Positions 49,136 to 62,228 of a DNA stretch of 64,000 nt are shown in pieces. The DNA is from Hetaerina americana (Eukaryota; Arthropoda; Insecta; Odonata; Calopterygidae). The notes under the pieces are model-generated. The model saw only the letters and a program-made list of their open reading frames with translations. It searched no databases and was not told the origin of the DNA. The translations under genes were made by a program, and so were the position numbers. The DNA is taken from positions 1-64,000 of the forward strand of contig JAKTNV010000413.1 of assembly GCA_022747635.1 (NCBI GenBank), given 5' to 3'. The first letter of the stretch is position 1. Each line of letters opens with the position of its first letter.

Positions 49136-52100
49136 GGGTTCTAGGTGAAAATTTCACTCGACACAAATCAAACAAAAATGTTTCCATGGTGTGTATTGTT
49201 GTTCATTTTCATCAACTAAATAAAATTAAACCCAGAATAAATCCCGAAAGGCAAAAAATGAGCATAAAAGATGCTTAGGCGCAAGTGTTATTCTTACTAA
49301 AAGAGCCCAAAATTCTAAAAATATTGCGAAAAACCACAATTTTCTGTTTAAGAGTGAATGTTTTAGGTGTATAGAAGGCATTTATTTCAATTTTAGAAAA
49401 TTTAATTTTTCACATTTTTCCATGAAAAGTCCCTTTGGGTTCTAGGTGAAAATCTCACTCGACACAAATCAAACAAAAATGTTTCCATGGTGTGTATTGT
49501 TGTTCATTTTCATCCAATAAACAAAATTAAACCCAGAATAAATCCTGAAAGACAAGAAATGAGCATAAAAGATGCTTCAGCGCAATTGTTAATGTTACTA
49601 AAAGAGCCCAAATTTCTAAAAATATTGCGAAAAACAACAATTTTCAGTTTAAGAGTGAATGTCTGAGGTGTATAGAAGGCATTTATTTCATTCTTAGAAA
49701 ATGTTTTTTTACCCATTTTTCCATGAAAAGTGCCGATACCCCCCCCCCCTTTGGGTTCTAGGTTAAAATCTCACTCGACACAAATCAAACAAAAATGTTT
49801 CCATGGTGTGTATTGGTTTTCATTTTCATCAAATTAACAAAATAAAACCCAGAATAAATCCTGAAAGACAAGAAATGAGCATAAAAGATGCTTCAGCGCT
49901 GGTGTTAATGTTACTAAAAGAGCCCAAATTTTCAAAAATATTGCGAAAAACAAAATTTTCAGATTTAGAGTGAATGTTTGAGGTGTGTAAAAGGCATTTA
50001 TTTCATTTTTAGAAAATGTATTTTTTCTCATTTTTTCATGAAAAGTGCCAATACCCCCCCCTTTGGGTTCTAGGTGAAAATATCACTCGACACAAATCAA
50101 ACAAAAATGTTTCCATGGTGTGTATTGTTGTTCATTTTCATCAAATAAACAAAATAAAACCCAGAATAAATCCTGAAATACAAGAAATGAGCATAAAAGA
50201 TACTTCAGCGGAAGTGTAAATGTTACTAAAAGAGCCCAAATTTCTAAAAATATTGCGAAAAACAACAATTTTCCGTTTTAGAGTGAATGGTTGAGGTGTA
50301 TAAAAGGCATTTATTTCATTTTTAGAAAATTTAATTTTTCACATTTTTCCATGAAAAGTGCCAATACCCCCCCCTTTGGGTTCTAGGTGAAAATATCACT
50401 CGACACAAATCAAACAAAAATGTTTCCATGGTGTGTATTGTTGTTCATTTTCATCAAATAAACAAAATAAAACCCAGAATAAATCCTGAAATACAAGAAA
50501 TGAGCATAAAAGATACTTCAGCGGAAGTGTAAATGTTACTAAAAGAGCCCAAATTTCTAAAAATATTGCGAAAAACAACAATTTTCTGTTTTAGAGTGAA
50601 TGGTTGAGGTGTATAAAAGGCATTTATTTCATTTTTAGAAAATTTAATTTTTCACATTTTTCCATGAAAAGTGCCAATACCCCCCCCATTGGGTTCTAGG
50701 TGAAAATCTCACTCGACAAAAATCAAACAAAAATGTTTCCATGGTGTGTATTGGTTTTCATTTTCATCAAATAATCAAAATAAAACCCAGAATAAATCCT
50801 GAAAGGCAAGAAATGAGCATAAAAGATGCTAAAGCGCAAGTGTTATTCTTACTATAGGAGCCCAAATTTCTAAAAATATTGCGAAAAACCACAATTTTCT
50901 GTTTAAGAGTGAATGTTTTAGGTGTATAGAAGGCATTTATTTCAATTTTAGAAGATTTGATTTTTCACATTTTTCCATGAAAAGTCCCTTTGGATGTTAG
51001 ATGAAAATCTCACTCGACACAGTTCAAACAAAAATGCTTCCATGGTGTGTATTGTTGTTCATTTTCATCAAATAAACAAAATAAAACCCAGAATAAATCC
51101 TGAAATACAAAAAAAGAGCATTAAAGATACTTCAGTGGAAGTATAAATGTTACTAAAAGAGCCTAAATTTCTAAAAATATTGCGAAAAAAAACAATTTTC
51201 CGTTTTAGAGTGAATGATTGAGGTGTATAAAAGGCATTTATTACATTTTTAGAAAATTTAATTTTTCACATTTTTCCATGAAAAGTGCCAATACCCCCCC
51301 TTTGGGTTCTGGGTGAAAATCTCACTCGACACAAATCAAACAAAAATGTTTCCATGGTGTGTATGGTTTTCATTTTCATCAAATTAACAAAATAAAACCC
51401 AGAATAAATCCTGAAAGACAAGAAATGAGCATAAAAGATGCTTCAGCGCAAGTGTAAATGTTACTGAAAGAGCCCAAATTTTCAAAAATATTGCGAAAAA
51501 CAAAATTTTCAGATTTAGAGTGAATGTTTGAGGTGTGTAGAAGGCATTTATTTCATTTTTAGAAAATGTATTTTTTCTCATTTTTCCATGAAAAGTGCCA
51601 ATACCCCCCCCTTTGGGTTCTAGGTGAAAATCTCACTCGACACAAATCAAACAAAAATGTTTCCATGGTGTGTATTGTTGTTCATTTTCATCAAATAAAC
51701 AAAATAAAACCCAGAATAACTCCTGAAAGACAAGGAATGAGCATAAAAGATGCTTCAGCGCAAGTGTAAATGTTACTAAAAGAGCCCAAATTTCTAAAAA
51801 TATTGCGAAAAACCACACACTTCTGTTTAAGAGTGAATGTTTGAGGTGTATAGAAGGCATTTATTTCAATTTTAGAAAATTAAATTTTTCACATTTTTCC
51901 ATAAAAAGTGCCAATACCCCCCCTTTGGGTTCTAGGTGAAAATTTCACTCGACAAAAATCAAACAAAAATGTTTCCATGGTGTGTATTGTTGTTCATTTT
52001 CATCAACTAAATAAAATTAAACCCAGAATAAATCCCGAAAGGCAAAAAATGAGCATAAAAGATGCTTAGGCGCAAGTGTTATTCCTACTAAAAGAGCCCA

Positions 52101-54086
52101 AAATTCTAAAAATATTGCGAAAAACCACAATTTTCTGTTTAAGAGTGAATGTTTTAGGTGTATAGAAGGCATTTATTTCAATTTTAGAAAATTTAATTTT
52201 TCACATTTTTCCATGAAAAGTCCCTTTGGGTTCTAGGTTAAAATCTCACTCGACACAAATCAAACAAAAATGTTTCCATGGTGTGTATTGGTTTTCATTT
52301 TCATCAAATTAACAAAATAAAACCCAGAATAAATCCTGAAAGACAAGAAATGAGCATAAAAGATGCTTCAGCGCTAGTGTTAATGTTACTAAAATAGCCC
52401 AAATTTTCAAAAATATTGCGAAAAACAAAATTTTCAGATTTAGAGTGAATGTTTGAGGTGTGTAGAAGGCATTTATTTCATTTTTAGAAAATGTATTTTT
52501 TCTCATTTTTCCATGAAAAGTGCCAATACCCCCCCTTTGGGTTCTAGGTGAAAATATCACTCGACACAAATCAAACAAAAATGTTTCCATGGTGTGTATT
52601 GTTGTTCATTTTCATCAAATAAACAAAATAAAACCCAGAATAAATCCTGAAATACAAGAAATGAGCATAAAAGATACTTCAGCGGAAGTGTAAATGTTAC
52701 TAAAAGAGCCCAAATTTCTAAAAATATTGCGAAAAACAACAATTTTCCGTTTTAGAGTGAATGGTTGAGGTGTATAAAAGGCATTTATTTCATTTTTAGA
52801 AAATTTAATTTTTCACATTTTTCCATGAAAAGTGCCAATACCCCCCCCATTGGGTTCTAGGTGAAAATCTCACTCGACAAAAATCAAACAAAAATGTTTC
52901 CATGGTGTGTATTGGTTTTCATTTTCATCAAATTAACAAAATTAAACCCAGAATAAATCCTGAAAGACAAGAAATGAGCATAAAAGATGCTTCAGCGCAA
53001 GTGTTAATGTTACTAAAAGAGCCCAAATTTTCAAAAATATTGCGAAAAACAAAATTTTCAAATTTAGAGTGAATGTTTGAGGTGTGTAGAAGGCATTTAT
53101 TTCATTTTTAGAAAATGTATTTTTCTCATTTTTCCATGAAAAGTGCCAATACCCCCCCCTTTGGGTTCTATGTGAAAATCTCACTCGACCCAAATCAAAC
53201 AAAAATGTTTCCATGGTGTGTATTGTTGTTCATTTTCATCAACTAAACAAAATTAAACCCAGAATAAATCCTGAAAGGCAAGAAATGAGCATAAAAGATG
53301 CTTAAGCGCAAGTGTTATTCTTACTATAAGAGCCCAAATTTATAAAAATATTGCGAAAAACCACAATTTTCTGTTTAAGAGTGAATGTTTTAGGTGTATA
53401 GAAGGCATTTATTTCAATTTTAGAAAATTTAATTTTTCATATTTTTCCATGAAAAGTCCCTTTGGGTTCTAGGTGAAAATCTCACTCGACACAAATCAAA
53501 CAAAAATGTTTCCATGGTGTGTATTGTTGTTCATTTTCATCAAATAAACAAAATTAAACCCAGAATAAATACTGAAATACAAGAAATGAGCATAAAAGAT
53601 GCTTAAGCGCAAATGTTATTCTTACTATAAGAGCCCAAATTTCTAAAAATATTGCGAAAAACAACAATTTTCCGTTTTAGAGTGAATGGTTGAGGTGTAT
53701 AAAAGGCATTTATTTCATTTTTAGAAAATTTAATTTTTCACATTTTTCCATGAAAAGTGCCAATACCCCCCCCATTGGGTTCTAGGTGAAAATCTCACTC
53801 GACAAAAATCAAACAAAAATGTTTCCATGGTGTGTATTGGTTTTCATTTTCATCAAATTAACAAAATAAAACCCAGAATAAATCCTGAAAGACAAGAAAT
53901 GAGCATAAAAGATGCTTCAGCGCAAGTGTTAATGTTACTAAAAGAGCCCAAATTTTCAAAAATATTGCGAAAAACAAAATTTTCAGATTTAGAGTGAATG
54001 TTTGAGGTGTGTAGAAGGCATTTATTTCATTTTTAGAAAATGTATTTTTTCACATTTTTCCATGAAAAGTGCCATTACCCCCCTTT

Positions 54087-54266
54087 GGGTTCTAGGTGAA
54101 AATCTCACTCCACACAAATCAAACAAAAATGTTTCCATGGTGTGTATTGTTGATCATTTTCATCAAATAAACAAAATTAAACCCAGAATAAATCCTGAAA
54201 GACAAGAAATGAGCATAAAAGATGCTTCAGCGGGGTTGGTAATGTTAGTAAAAGAGCCCCCCCTTT
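54087..54266 (+). repeat. Truncated 180-bp monomer
   Basis: This unit follows the consensus from GGGTTCTAGG to AGTAAAAGAGCCC, then jumps directly to CCCCTTTGGGTTC of the next unit. About 133 bp are missing: everything from AAATTTCTAAAAATATTGCG to GTGCCAATA. Both ends of the deletion carry a C-run (GAGCCC and the terminal C7), so the join is at C-C microhomology. The unit carries GCGGGGTTGGTAATGTTAG. Its copy is 61869-62048. Confidence 0.93.
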
Positions 54267-54446
54267 GGGTTCTAGTCGAAAATCTCACTCGACACAAATC
54301 AAACACAAATGTTTCCATGGTGTGTATTGTTGTTCATTTTCATCAAATAAACAAAATAAAACCCAGAACAAGTACTGAAAGACAAGAAATGAGCATAAAA
54401 GATGCTTCAGCGGGGTTGGTAATGTTAGTAAAAGAGCCCCCCCTTT
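54267..54446 (+). repeat. Second adjacent truncated 180-bp monomer
   Basis: It has the same deletion endpoints as the preceding unit, and the right half is shared (GCGGGGTTGGTAATGTTAG). The left half differs: TTCTAGTCGAAAATC, CAAACACAAATG and CAAGTACTG link it to the full monomer at 54751 (AGTCGAAAATC, CAAACACAAACG, AAGTACTG). The truncation was therefore copied onto a different left half by recombination, and did not arise from simple doubling of one unit. Its copy is 62049-62228. Confidence 0.9.
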
Positions 54447-55396
54447 GGGTTCTAGGTGAGAATCTCACTCGACACAAATCAAACAAAAATGTTTCCATGG
54501 TGTGTTCATTTTCATTAAATAAACAAAATTAAACCCATAATAAATCCTGAAAGGCAAGAAATGAGCATAAAAGATGCTTCAGCGGGGTTGTTAATGTTAC
54601 TAAAAGAGCCCAAATTTCTAAAAATATTGCGAAAAACCACAATCTTCTGTTTAAGAGTGAATGTTTGAGGTGTATAGAAGGCATTTATTTCAATTTTAGA
54701 AAATTTAATTTTTCACATTTTTCCATGAAAAGTGCCACGGCCCCCCCTTTAAGTTCTAGTCGAAAATCTCACTCGACACAAATCAAACACAAACGTTTCC
54801 ATGGTGTGTATTGTTGTTCATTTTCATCAAATAAACAAAATAAAACCCAGAATAAGTACTGAAAGACAAGAAATGAGCATAAAAGATGCTTCAGCGCAAG
54901 TGTTAATGTTACTAAAAGAGCCCAAATTTCTAAAAATATAGCGAAAAACAACAATTTTCAGTTTAAGAGTGAATGTTTGAGGTGTTTAGAAGGCATTTAT
55001 TTCATTTTTAGAAAATTTAATTTTTCTCATTTTTCCATGAAAAGTGCCAGTACCCCCCCCTTTGGGTTCTAGGTGAAAATCTCACTCGACACAAATCAAA
55101 CAAAAATGTTTCCTGGCTGTGTATTGTTTTTCATTTTCATCAAATAAACAAAATAAAACCCAGAATAAATCCTGAAATACAAGAAATGATTATAAAAGAT
55201 GCTTCAGCGCAAGTGTTAATGTTACTAAAAGAGCCAAAATTTCTAAAAATATTGCGAAAAACAACAATTTTCAGTTTAAGAGTGAATGTTTGAGGTGTAT
55301 AGAAGGCATTTATTTCATTTTTAGAAAATTTAATTTTTCACATTTTTCCATGAAAAGTGCCAATACCCCCCCTTTGGGTTCTAGGTGAAAATCTCA

Positions 55397-56737
55397 GTCG
55401 ACACAAATCAAACAAAAATGTTTCCATGGTGTGTATTGTTGTTCATTTTCATCAAATAAACAAAATTAAACCCAGAATAAATCCTGAAAGACAAGAAATG
55501 AGCATAAAAGCTAAAGCGCAAGTGTTATTCTTACTATAAGAGCCCAAATTTCTAAAAATATTGCGAAAAACCACAATTTTCTGTTTAAGAGTGAATGTTT
55601 TAGGTGTATAGAAGGCATTTATTTCAATTTTAGAAGATTTGATTTTTCACATTTTTCCATGAAAAGTCCCTTTGGATGTTAGGTGAAAATCTCACTCGAC
55701 ACAGTTCAAACAAAAATGCTTCCATGGTGTGTATTGTTGTTCATTTTCATCAAATAAACAAAATAAAACCCAGAATAAATCCTGAAAGACAAGGAATTAG
55801 CATAAAAGATGCTTCAGCGGAAGTGTTAATGTTACTAAAAGAGCCCAAATTTCTAAAAATATTGGAAAAACAACTACCTTCAGTTTAAGAGTGAATGTTC
55901 GAGGTGTATAGAAGGCATTTATTTCATTTTTAGAAAATTTAATTTTTCACATTTATCCATGAAAAGTGCCAATACCCCCCCTTTGGGTTCTAGGTGAAAA
56001 TCTCACTCGACACAAATCAAACAAAAATGTTTCCATGGTGTGTATTGTTGTTCATTTTCATCAAATAAAATAAATAAAACCCAGAATAAATCCTCAAAGA
56101 CAAGAAATGAGCATAAAAGATGCTTCAGCGAAAGTGTTAATGTTACTAAAAGAGCCAAAATTTCTAAAAATATTGCGAAAAACAACAATTTTCAGTTTAA
56201 GAGTGAATGTTGAAGGTGTATAAAAGGCATTTATTACATTTTTAGAAAATTTAATTTTTCACATTTTTCCATGAAAAGTGCCAATACCCCCCCTTTGGGT
56301 TCTGGGTGAAAATCTCACTCGACACAAATCAAACAAAAATGTTTCCATGGTGTGTATGGTTTTCATTTTCATCAAATTAACAAAATAAAACCCAGAATAA
56401 ATCCTGAAAGACAAGAAATGAGCATAAAAGATGCTTCAGCGCAAGTGTAAATGTTACTGAAAGAGCCCAAATTTTCAAAAATATTGCGAAAAACAAAATT
56501 TTCAGATTTAGAGTGAATGTTTGAGGTGTGTAGAAGGCATTTATTTCATTTTTAGAAAATGTATTTTTTCTCATTTTTCCATGAAAAGTGCCAATACCCC
56601 CCCCTTTGGGTTCTAGGTGAAAATCTCACTCGACACAAATCAAACAAAAATGTTTCCATGGTGTGTATGGTTTTCATTTTCATCAAATTAACAAAATAAA
56701 ACCCAGAATAAATCCTGAAAGACAAGAAATGAGCATA
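55397..56737 (+). repeat. Spacer between the two copies of repeat K
   Basis: Monomers start at 55674, 55985, 56297 and 56608. 55674 is the GGATGTTAGG type. 55985 has AAATAAAATAAATAAAACCC and CTCAAAGACAAG. 56297 is the TCTGGGTGAAAA type with GTATGGTTTTC. 56608 is a chimera: its left half copies the 56297 type (GTATGGTTTTC) and its right half has ACCACACACTTCTG, as at 48824 and 51615, switching near 56738. This chimera marks the left edge of the second copy. Confidence 0.82.
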
Positions 56738-59700
56738 AAAGATGCTTCAGCGCAAGTGTAAATGTTACTAAAAGAGCCCAAATTTCTAAAAATATTGCGA
56801 AAAACCACACACTTCTGTTTAAGAGTGAATGTTTGAGGTGTATAGAAGGCATTTATTTCAATTTTAGAAAATTAAATTTTTCACATTTTTCCATAAAATG
56901 TGCCAATACCCCCCCTTTGGGTTCTAGGTGAAAATTTCACTCGACACAAATCAAACAAAAATGTTTCCATGGTGTGTATTGTTGTTCATTTTCATCAACT
57001 AAATAAAATTAAACCCAGAATAAATCCCGAAAGGCAAAAAATGAGCATAAAAGATGCTTAGGCGCAAGTGTTATTCTTACTAAAAGAGCCCAAAATTCTA
57101 AAAATATTGCGAAAAACCACAATTTTCTGTTTAAGAGTGAATGTTTTAGGTGTATAGAAGGCATTTATTTCAATTTTAGAAAATTTAATTTTTCACATTT
57201 TTCCATGAAAAGTCCCTTTGGGTTCTAGGTGAAAATCTCACTCGACACAAATCAAACAAAAATGTTTCCATGGTGTGTATTGTTGTTCATTTTCATCAAA
57301 TAAACAAAATTAAACCCAGAATAAATCCTGAAAGACAAGAAATGAGCATAAAAGATGCTTCAGCGCAATTGTTAATGTTACTAAAAGAGCCCAAATTTCT
57401 AAAAATATTGCGAAAAACAACAATTTTCAGTTTAAGAGTGAATGTCTGAGGTGTATAGAAGGCATTTATTTCATTCATAGAAAATGTTTTTTTACCCATT
57501 TTTCCATGAAAAGTGCCGATACCCCCCCCCTTTGGGTTCTAGGTTAAAATCTCACTCGACACAAATCAAACAAAAATGTTTCCATGGTGTGTATTGGTTT
57601 TCATTTTCATCAAATTAACAAAATAAAACCCAGAATAAATCCTGAAAGACAAGAAATGAGCATAAAAGATGCTTCAGCGCTGGTGTTAATGTTACTAAAA
57701 GAGCCCAAATTTTCAAAAATATTGCGAAAAACAAAATTTTCAGATTTAGAGTGAATGTTTGAGGTGTGTAGAAGGCATTTATTTCATTTTTAGAAAATGT
57801 ATTTTTTCTCATTTTTCCATGAAAAGTGCCAATACCCCCCCCTTTGGGTTCTAGGTGAAAATATCACTCGACACAAATCAAACAAAAATGTTTCCATGGT
57901 GTGTATTGTTGTTCATTTTCATCAAATAAACAAAATAAAACCCAGAATAAATCCTGAAATACAAGAAATGAGCATAAAAGATACTTCAGCGGAAGTGTAA
58001 ATGTTACTAAAAGAGCCCAAATTTCTAAAAATATTGCGAAAAACAACAATTTTCCGTTTTAGAGTGAATGGTTGAGGTGTATAAAAGGCATTTATTTCAT
58101 TTTTAGAAAATTTAATTTTTCACATTTTTCCATGAAAAGTCCCAATATCCCCCCCTTTGGGTTCTAGGTGAAAATATCACTCGACACAAATCAAACAAAA
58201 ATGTTTCCATGGTGTGTATTGTTGTTCATTTTCATCAAATAAACAAATTAAAACCCAGAATAAATCCTGAAATACAAGAAATGAGCATAAAAGATACTTC
58301 AGCGGAAGTGTAAATGTTACTAAAAGAGCCCAAATTTCTAAAAATATTGCGAAAAACAACAATTTTCCGTTTTAGAGTGAATGGTTGAGGTGTATAAAAG
58401 GCATTTATTTCATTTTTAGAAAATTTAATTTTTCACATTTTTCCATGAAAAGTGCCAATACCCCCCCCATTGGGTTCTAGGTGAAAATCTCACTCGACAA
58501 AAATCAAACAAAAATGTTTCCATGGTGTGTATTGGTTTTCATTTTCATCAAATAATCAAAATAAAACCCAGAATAAATCCTGAAAGGCAAGAAATGAGCA
58601 TAGAAGATGCTAAAGCGCAAGTGTTATTCTTACTATAAGAGCCCAAATTTCTAAAAATATTGCGAAAAACCACAATTTTCTGTTTAAGAGTGAATGTTTT
58701 AGGTGTATAGAAGGCATTTATTTCAATTTTAGAAGATTTGATTTTTCACATTTTTCCATGAAAAGTCCCTTTGGATGTTAGGTGAAAATCTCACTCGACA
58801 CAGTTCAAACAAAAATGCTTCCATGGTGTGTATTGTTGTTCATTTTCATCAAATAAACAAAATAAAACCCAGAATAAATCCTGAAATACAAGAAATGAGC
58901 ATTAAAGATACTTCAGTGGAAGTATAAATGTTACTAAAAGAGCCTAAATTTCTAAAAATATTGCGAAAAAAAACAATTTTCCGTTTTAGAGTGAATGATT
59001 GAGGTGTATAAAAGGCATTTATTACATTTTTAGAAAATTTAATTTTTCACATTTTTCCATGAAAAGTGCCAATACCCCCCCTTTGGGTTCTGGGTGAAAA
59101 TCTCACTCGACACAAATCAAACAAAAATGTTTCCATGGTGTGTATGGTTTTCATTTTCATCAAATTAACAAAATAAAACCCAGAATAAATCCTGAAAGAC
59201 AAGAAATGAGCATAAAAGATGCTTCAGCGCAAGTGTAAATGTTACTGAAAGAGCCCAAATTTTCAAAAATATTGCGAAAAACAAAATTTTCAGATTTAGA
59301 GTGAATGTTTGAGGTGTGTAGAAGGCATTTATTTCATTTTTAGAAAATGTATTTTTTCTCATTTTTCCATGAAAAGTGCCAATACCCCCCCCTTTGGGTT
59401 CTAGGTGAAAATCTCACTCGACACAAATCAAACAAAAATGTTTCCATGGTGTGTATTGTTGTTCATTTACATCAAATAAACAAAATAAAACCCAGAATAA
59501 CTCCTGAAAGACAAGGAATGAGCATAAAAGATGCTTCAGCGCAAGTGTAAATGTTACTAAAAGAGCCCAAATTTCTAAAAATATTGCGAAAAACCACACA
59601 CTTCTGTTTAAGAGTGAATGTTTGAGGTGTATAGAAGGCATTTATTTCAATTTTAGAAAATTAAATTTTTCACGTTTTTCCATAAAAAGTGCCAATACCC

Positions 59701-61868
59701 CCCCTTTGGGTTCTAGGTGAAAATTTCACTCGACAAAAATCAAACAAAAATGTTTCCATGGTGTGTATTGTTGTTCATTTTCATCAACTAAATAAAATTA
59801 AACCCAGAATAAATCCCGAAAGGCAAAAAATGAGCATAAAAGATGCTTAGGCGCAAGTGTTATTCTTACTAAAAGAGCCCAAAATTCTAAAAATATTGCG
59901 AAAAACCACAATTTTCTGTTTAAGAGTGAATGTTTTAGGTGTATAGAAGGCATTTATTTCAATTTTAGAAAATTTAATTTTTCACATTTATCCATGAAAA
60001 GTCCCTTTGGGTTCTAGGTTAAAATCTCACTCGACACAAATCAAACAAAAATGTTTCCATGGTGTGTATTGGTTTTCATTTTCATCAAATTAACAAAATA
60101 AAACCCAGAATAAATCCTGAAAGACAAGAAATGAGCATAAAAGATGCTTCAGCGCTAGTGTTAATGTTACAAAAAGAGCCCAAATTTTCAAAAATATTGC
60201 GAAAAACAAAATTTTCAGATTTAGAGTGAATGTTTGAGGTGTGTAGAAGGCATTTATTTCATTTTTAGAAAATGTATTTTTTCTCATTTTTCCATGAAAA
60301 GTGCCAATACCCCCCCCTTTGGGTTCTAGGTGAAAATATCACTCGACACAAATCAAACAAAAATGTTTCCATGGTGTGTATTGTATTCATTTTCATCAAA
60401 TAAACAAAATAAAACCCAGAATAAATCCTGAAATACAAGAAATGAGCATAAAAGATACTTCAGCGGAAGTGTAAATGTTACTAAAAGAGCCCAAATTTCT
60501 AAAAATATTGCGAAAAACAACAATTTTCCGTTTTAGAGTGAATGGTTGAGGTGTATAAAAGGCATTTATTTCATTTTTAGAAAATTTAATTTTTCACATT
60601 TTTCCATGAAAAGTGCCAATACCCCCCCCATTGGGTTCTAGGTGAAAATCTCACTCGACAAAAATCAAACAAAAATGTTTCCATGGTGTGTATTGGTTTT
60701 CATTTTCATCAAATTAACAAAATTAAACCCAGAATAAATCCTGAAAGACAAGAAATGAGCATAAAAGATGCTTCAGCGCAAGTGTTAATGTTACTAAAAG
60801 AGCCCAAATTTTCAAAAATATTGCGAAAAACAAAATTTTCAAATTTAGAGTGAATGTTTGAGGTGTGTAGAAGGCATTTATTTCATTTTTAGAAAATGTA
60901 TTTTTTCTCATTTTTCCATGAAAAGTGCCAATACCCCCCCCTTTGGGTTCTATGTGAAAATCTCACTCGACCCAAATCAAACAAAAATGTTTCCATGGTG
61001 TGTATTGTTGTTCATTTTCATCAACTAAACAAAATTAAACCCAGAATAAATCCTGAAAGGCAAGAAATGAGCATAAAAGATGCTTAAGCGCAAGTGTTAT
61101 TCTTACTATAAGAGCCCAAATTTATAAAAATATTGCGAAAAACCACAATTTTCTGTTTAAGAGTGAATGTTTTAAGTGTATAGAAGGCATTTATTTCAAT
61201 TTTAGAAAATTTAATTTTTCATATTTTTCCATGAAAAGTCCCTTTGGGTTCTAGGTGAAAATCTCACTCGACACAAATCAAACAAAAATGTTTCCATGGT
61301 GTGTATTGTTGTTCATTTTCATCAAATAAACAAAATTAAACCCAGAATAAATACTGAAATACAAGAAATGAGCATAAAAGATGCTTAAGCGCAAATGTTA
61401 TTCTTACTATAAGAGCCCAAATTTCTAAAAATATTGCGAAAAACAACAATTTTCCGTTTTAGAGTGAATGGTTGAGGTGTATAAAAGGCATTTATTTCAT
61501 TTTTAGAAAATTTAATTTTTCACATTTTTCCATGAAAAGTGCCAATACCCCCCCCATTGGGTTCTAGGTGAAAATCTCACTCGACAAAAATCAAACAAAA
61601 ATGTTTCCATGGTGTGTATTGGTTTTCATTTTCATCAAATTAACAAAATAAAACCCAGAATAAATCCTGAAAGACAAGAAATGAGCATAAAAGATGCTTC
61701 AGCGCAAGTGTTAATGTTACTAAAAGAGCCCAAATTTTCAAAAATATTGCGAAAAACAAAATTTTCAGATTTAGAGTGAATGTTTGAGGTGTGTAGAAGG
61801 CATTTATTTCATTTTTAGAAAATGTATTTTTTCACATTTTTCCATGAAAAGTGCCATTACCCCCCTTT

Positions 61869-62048
61869 GGGTTCTAGGTGAAAATCTCACTCCACACAAA
61901 TCAAACAAAAATGTTTCCATGGTGTGTATTGTTGATCATTTTCATCAAATAAACAAAATTAAACCCAGAATAAATCCTGAAAGACAAGAAATGAGCATAA
62001 AAGATGCTTCAGCGGGGTTGGTAATGTTAGTAAAAGAGCCCCCCCTTT
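61869..62048 (+). repeat. Truncated 180-bp monomer (second higher-order copy)
   Basis: This is the counterpart of 54087-54266 at an offset of 7782. The sequence appears identical, so the truncation predates the 7.78-kb duplication. Confidence 0.92.
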
Positions 62049-62228
62049 GGGTTCTAGTCGAAAATCTCACTCGACACAAATCAAACACAAATGTTTCCAT
62101 GGTGTGTATTGTTGTTCATTTTCATCAAATAAACAAAATAAAACCCAGAACAAGTACTGAAAGACAAGAAATGAGCATAAAAGATGCTTCAGCGGGGTTG
62201 GTAATGTTAGTAAAAGAGCCCCCCCTTT
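62049..62228 (+). repeat. Truncated 180-bp monomer (second higher-order copy, adjacent)
   Basis: This is the counterpart of 54267-54446 at an offset of 7782, with the same chimeric left half (TTCTAGTCGAAAATC). The two truncated units are followed in both copies by a unit with TGGTGTGTTCATTTTCATT, where about 10 bp of the usual GTATTGTTGTTC segment is missing. Confidence 0.92.

Larger units (their letters stand above)
43897..53840 (+). repeat. Higher-order repeat J: 4955-bp 16-mer, two copies
   Basis: Monomers from 43868 to 48511 pair with 48824 to 53464, sixteen units at an offset of 4953-4956. The match is 43897-48887 against 48853-53840, so the junction lies in 48853-48886. Right-copy monomers start at 49136, 49437, 49753, 50065, 50378, 50691, 50992, 51304, 51615, 51927, 52228, 52539, 52852, 53163 and 53464. 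Both copies share derived variants such as CATCCAATAAAC, GGTGTGTAAAAGGC, CATTTTTTCATG, TTTTCTGTTTTAG, CTATAGGAGCCC and GTTAGATGAAAA. The copies differ at a few sites, for example TACAAAAAAAGAGC near 51107 against TACAAGAAATGAGC near 46151. Confidence 0.92.

Noticed and set aside
54002..54532. 176-codon open frame, present again at 61784-62314
   Set aside because: It arises from 180-bp truncated monomers whose length is a multiple of three. Its protein is an internal three-fold repeat of the monomer translation, with no recognisable domain.
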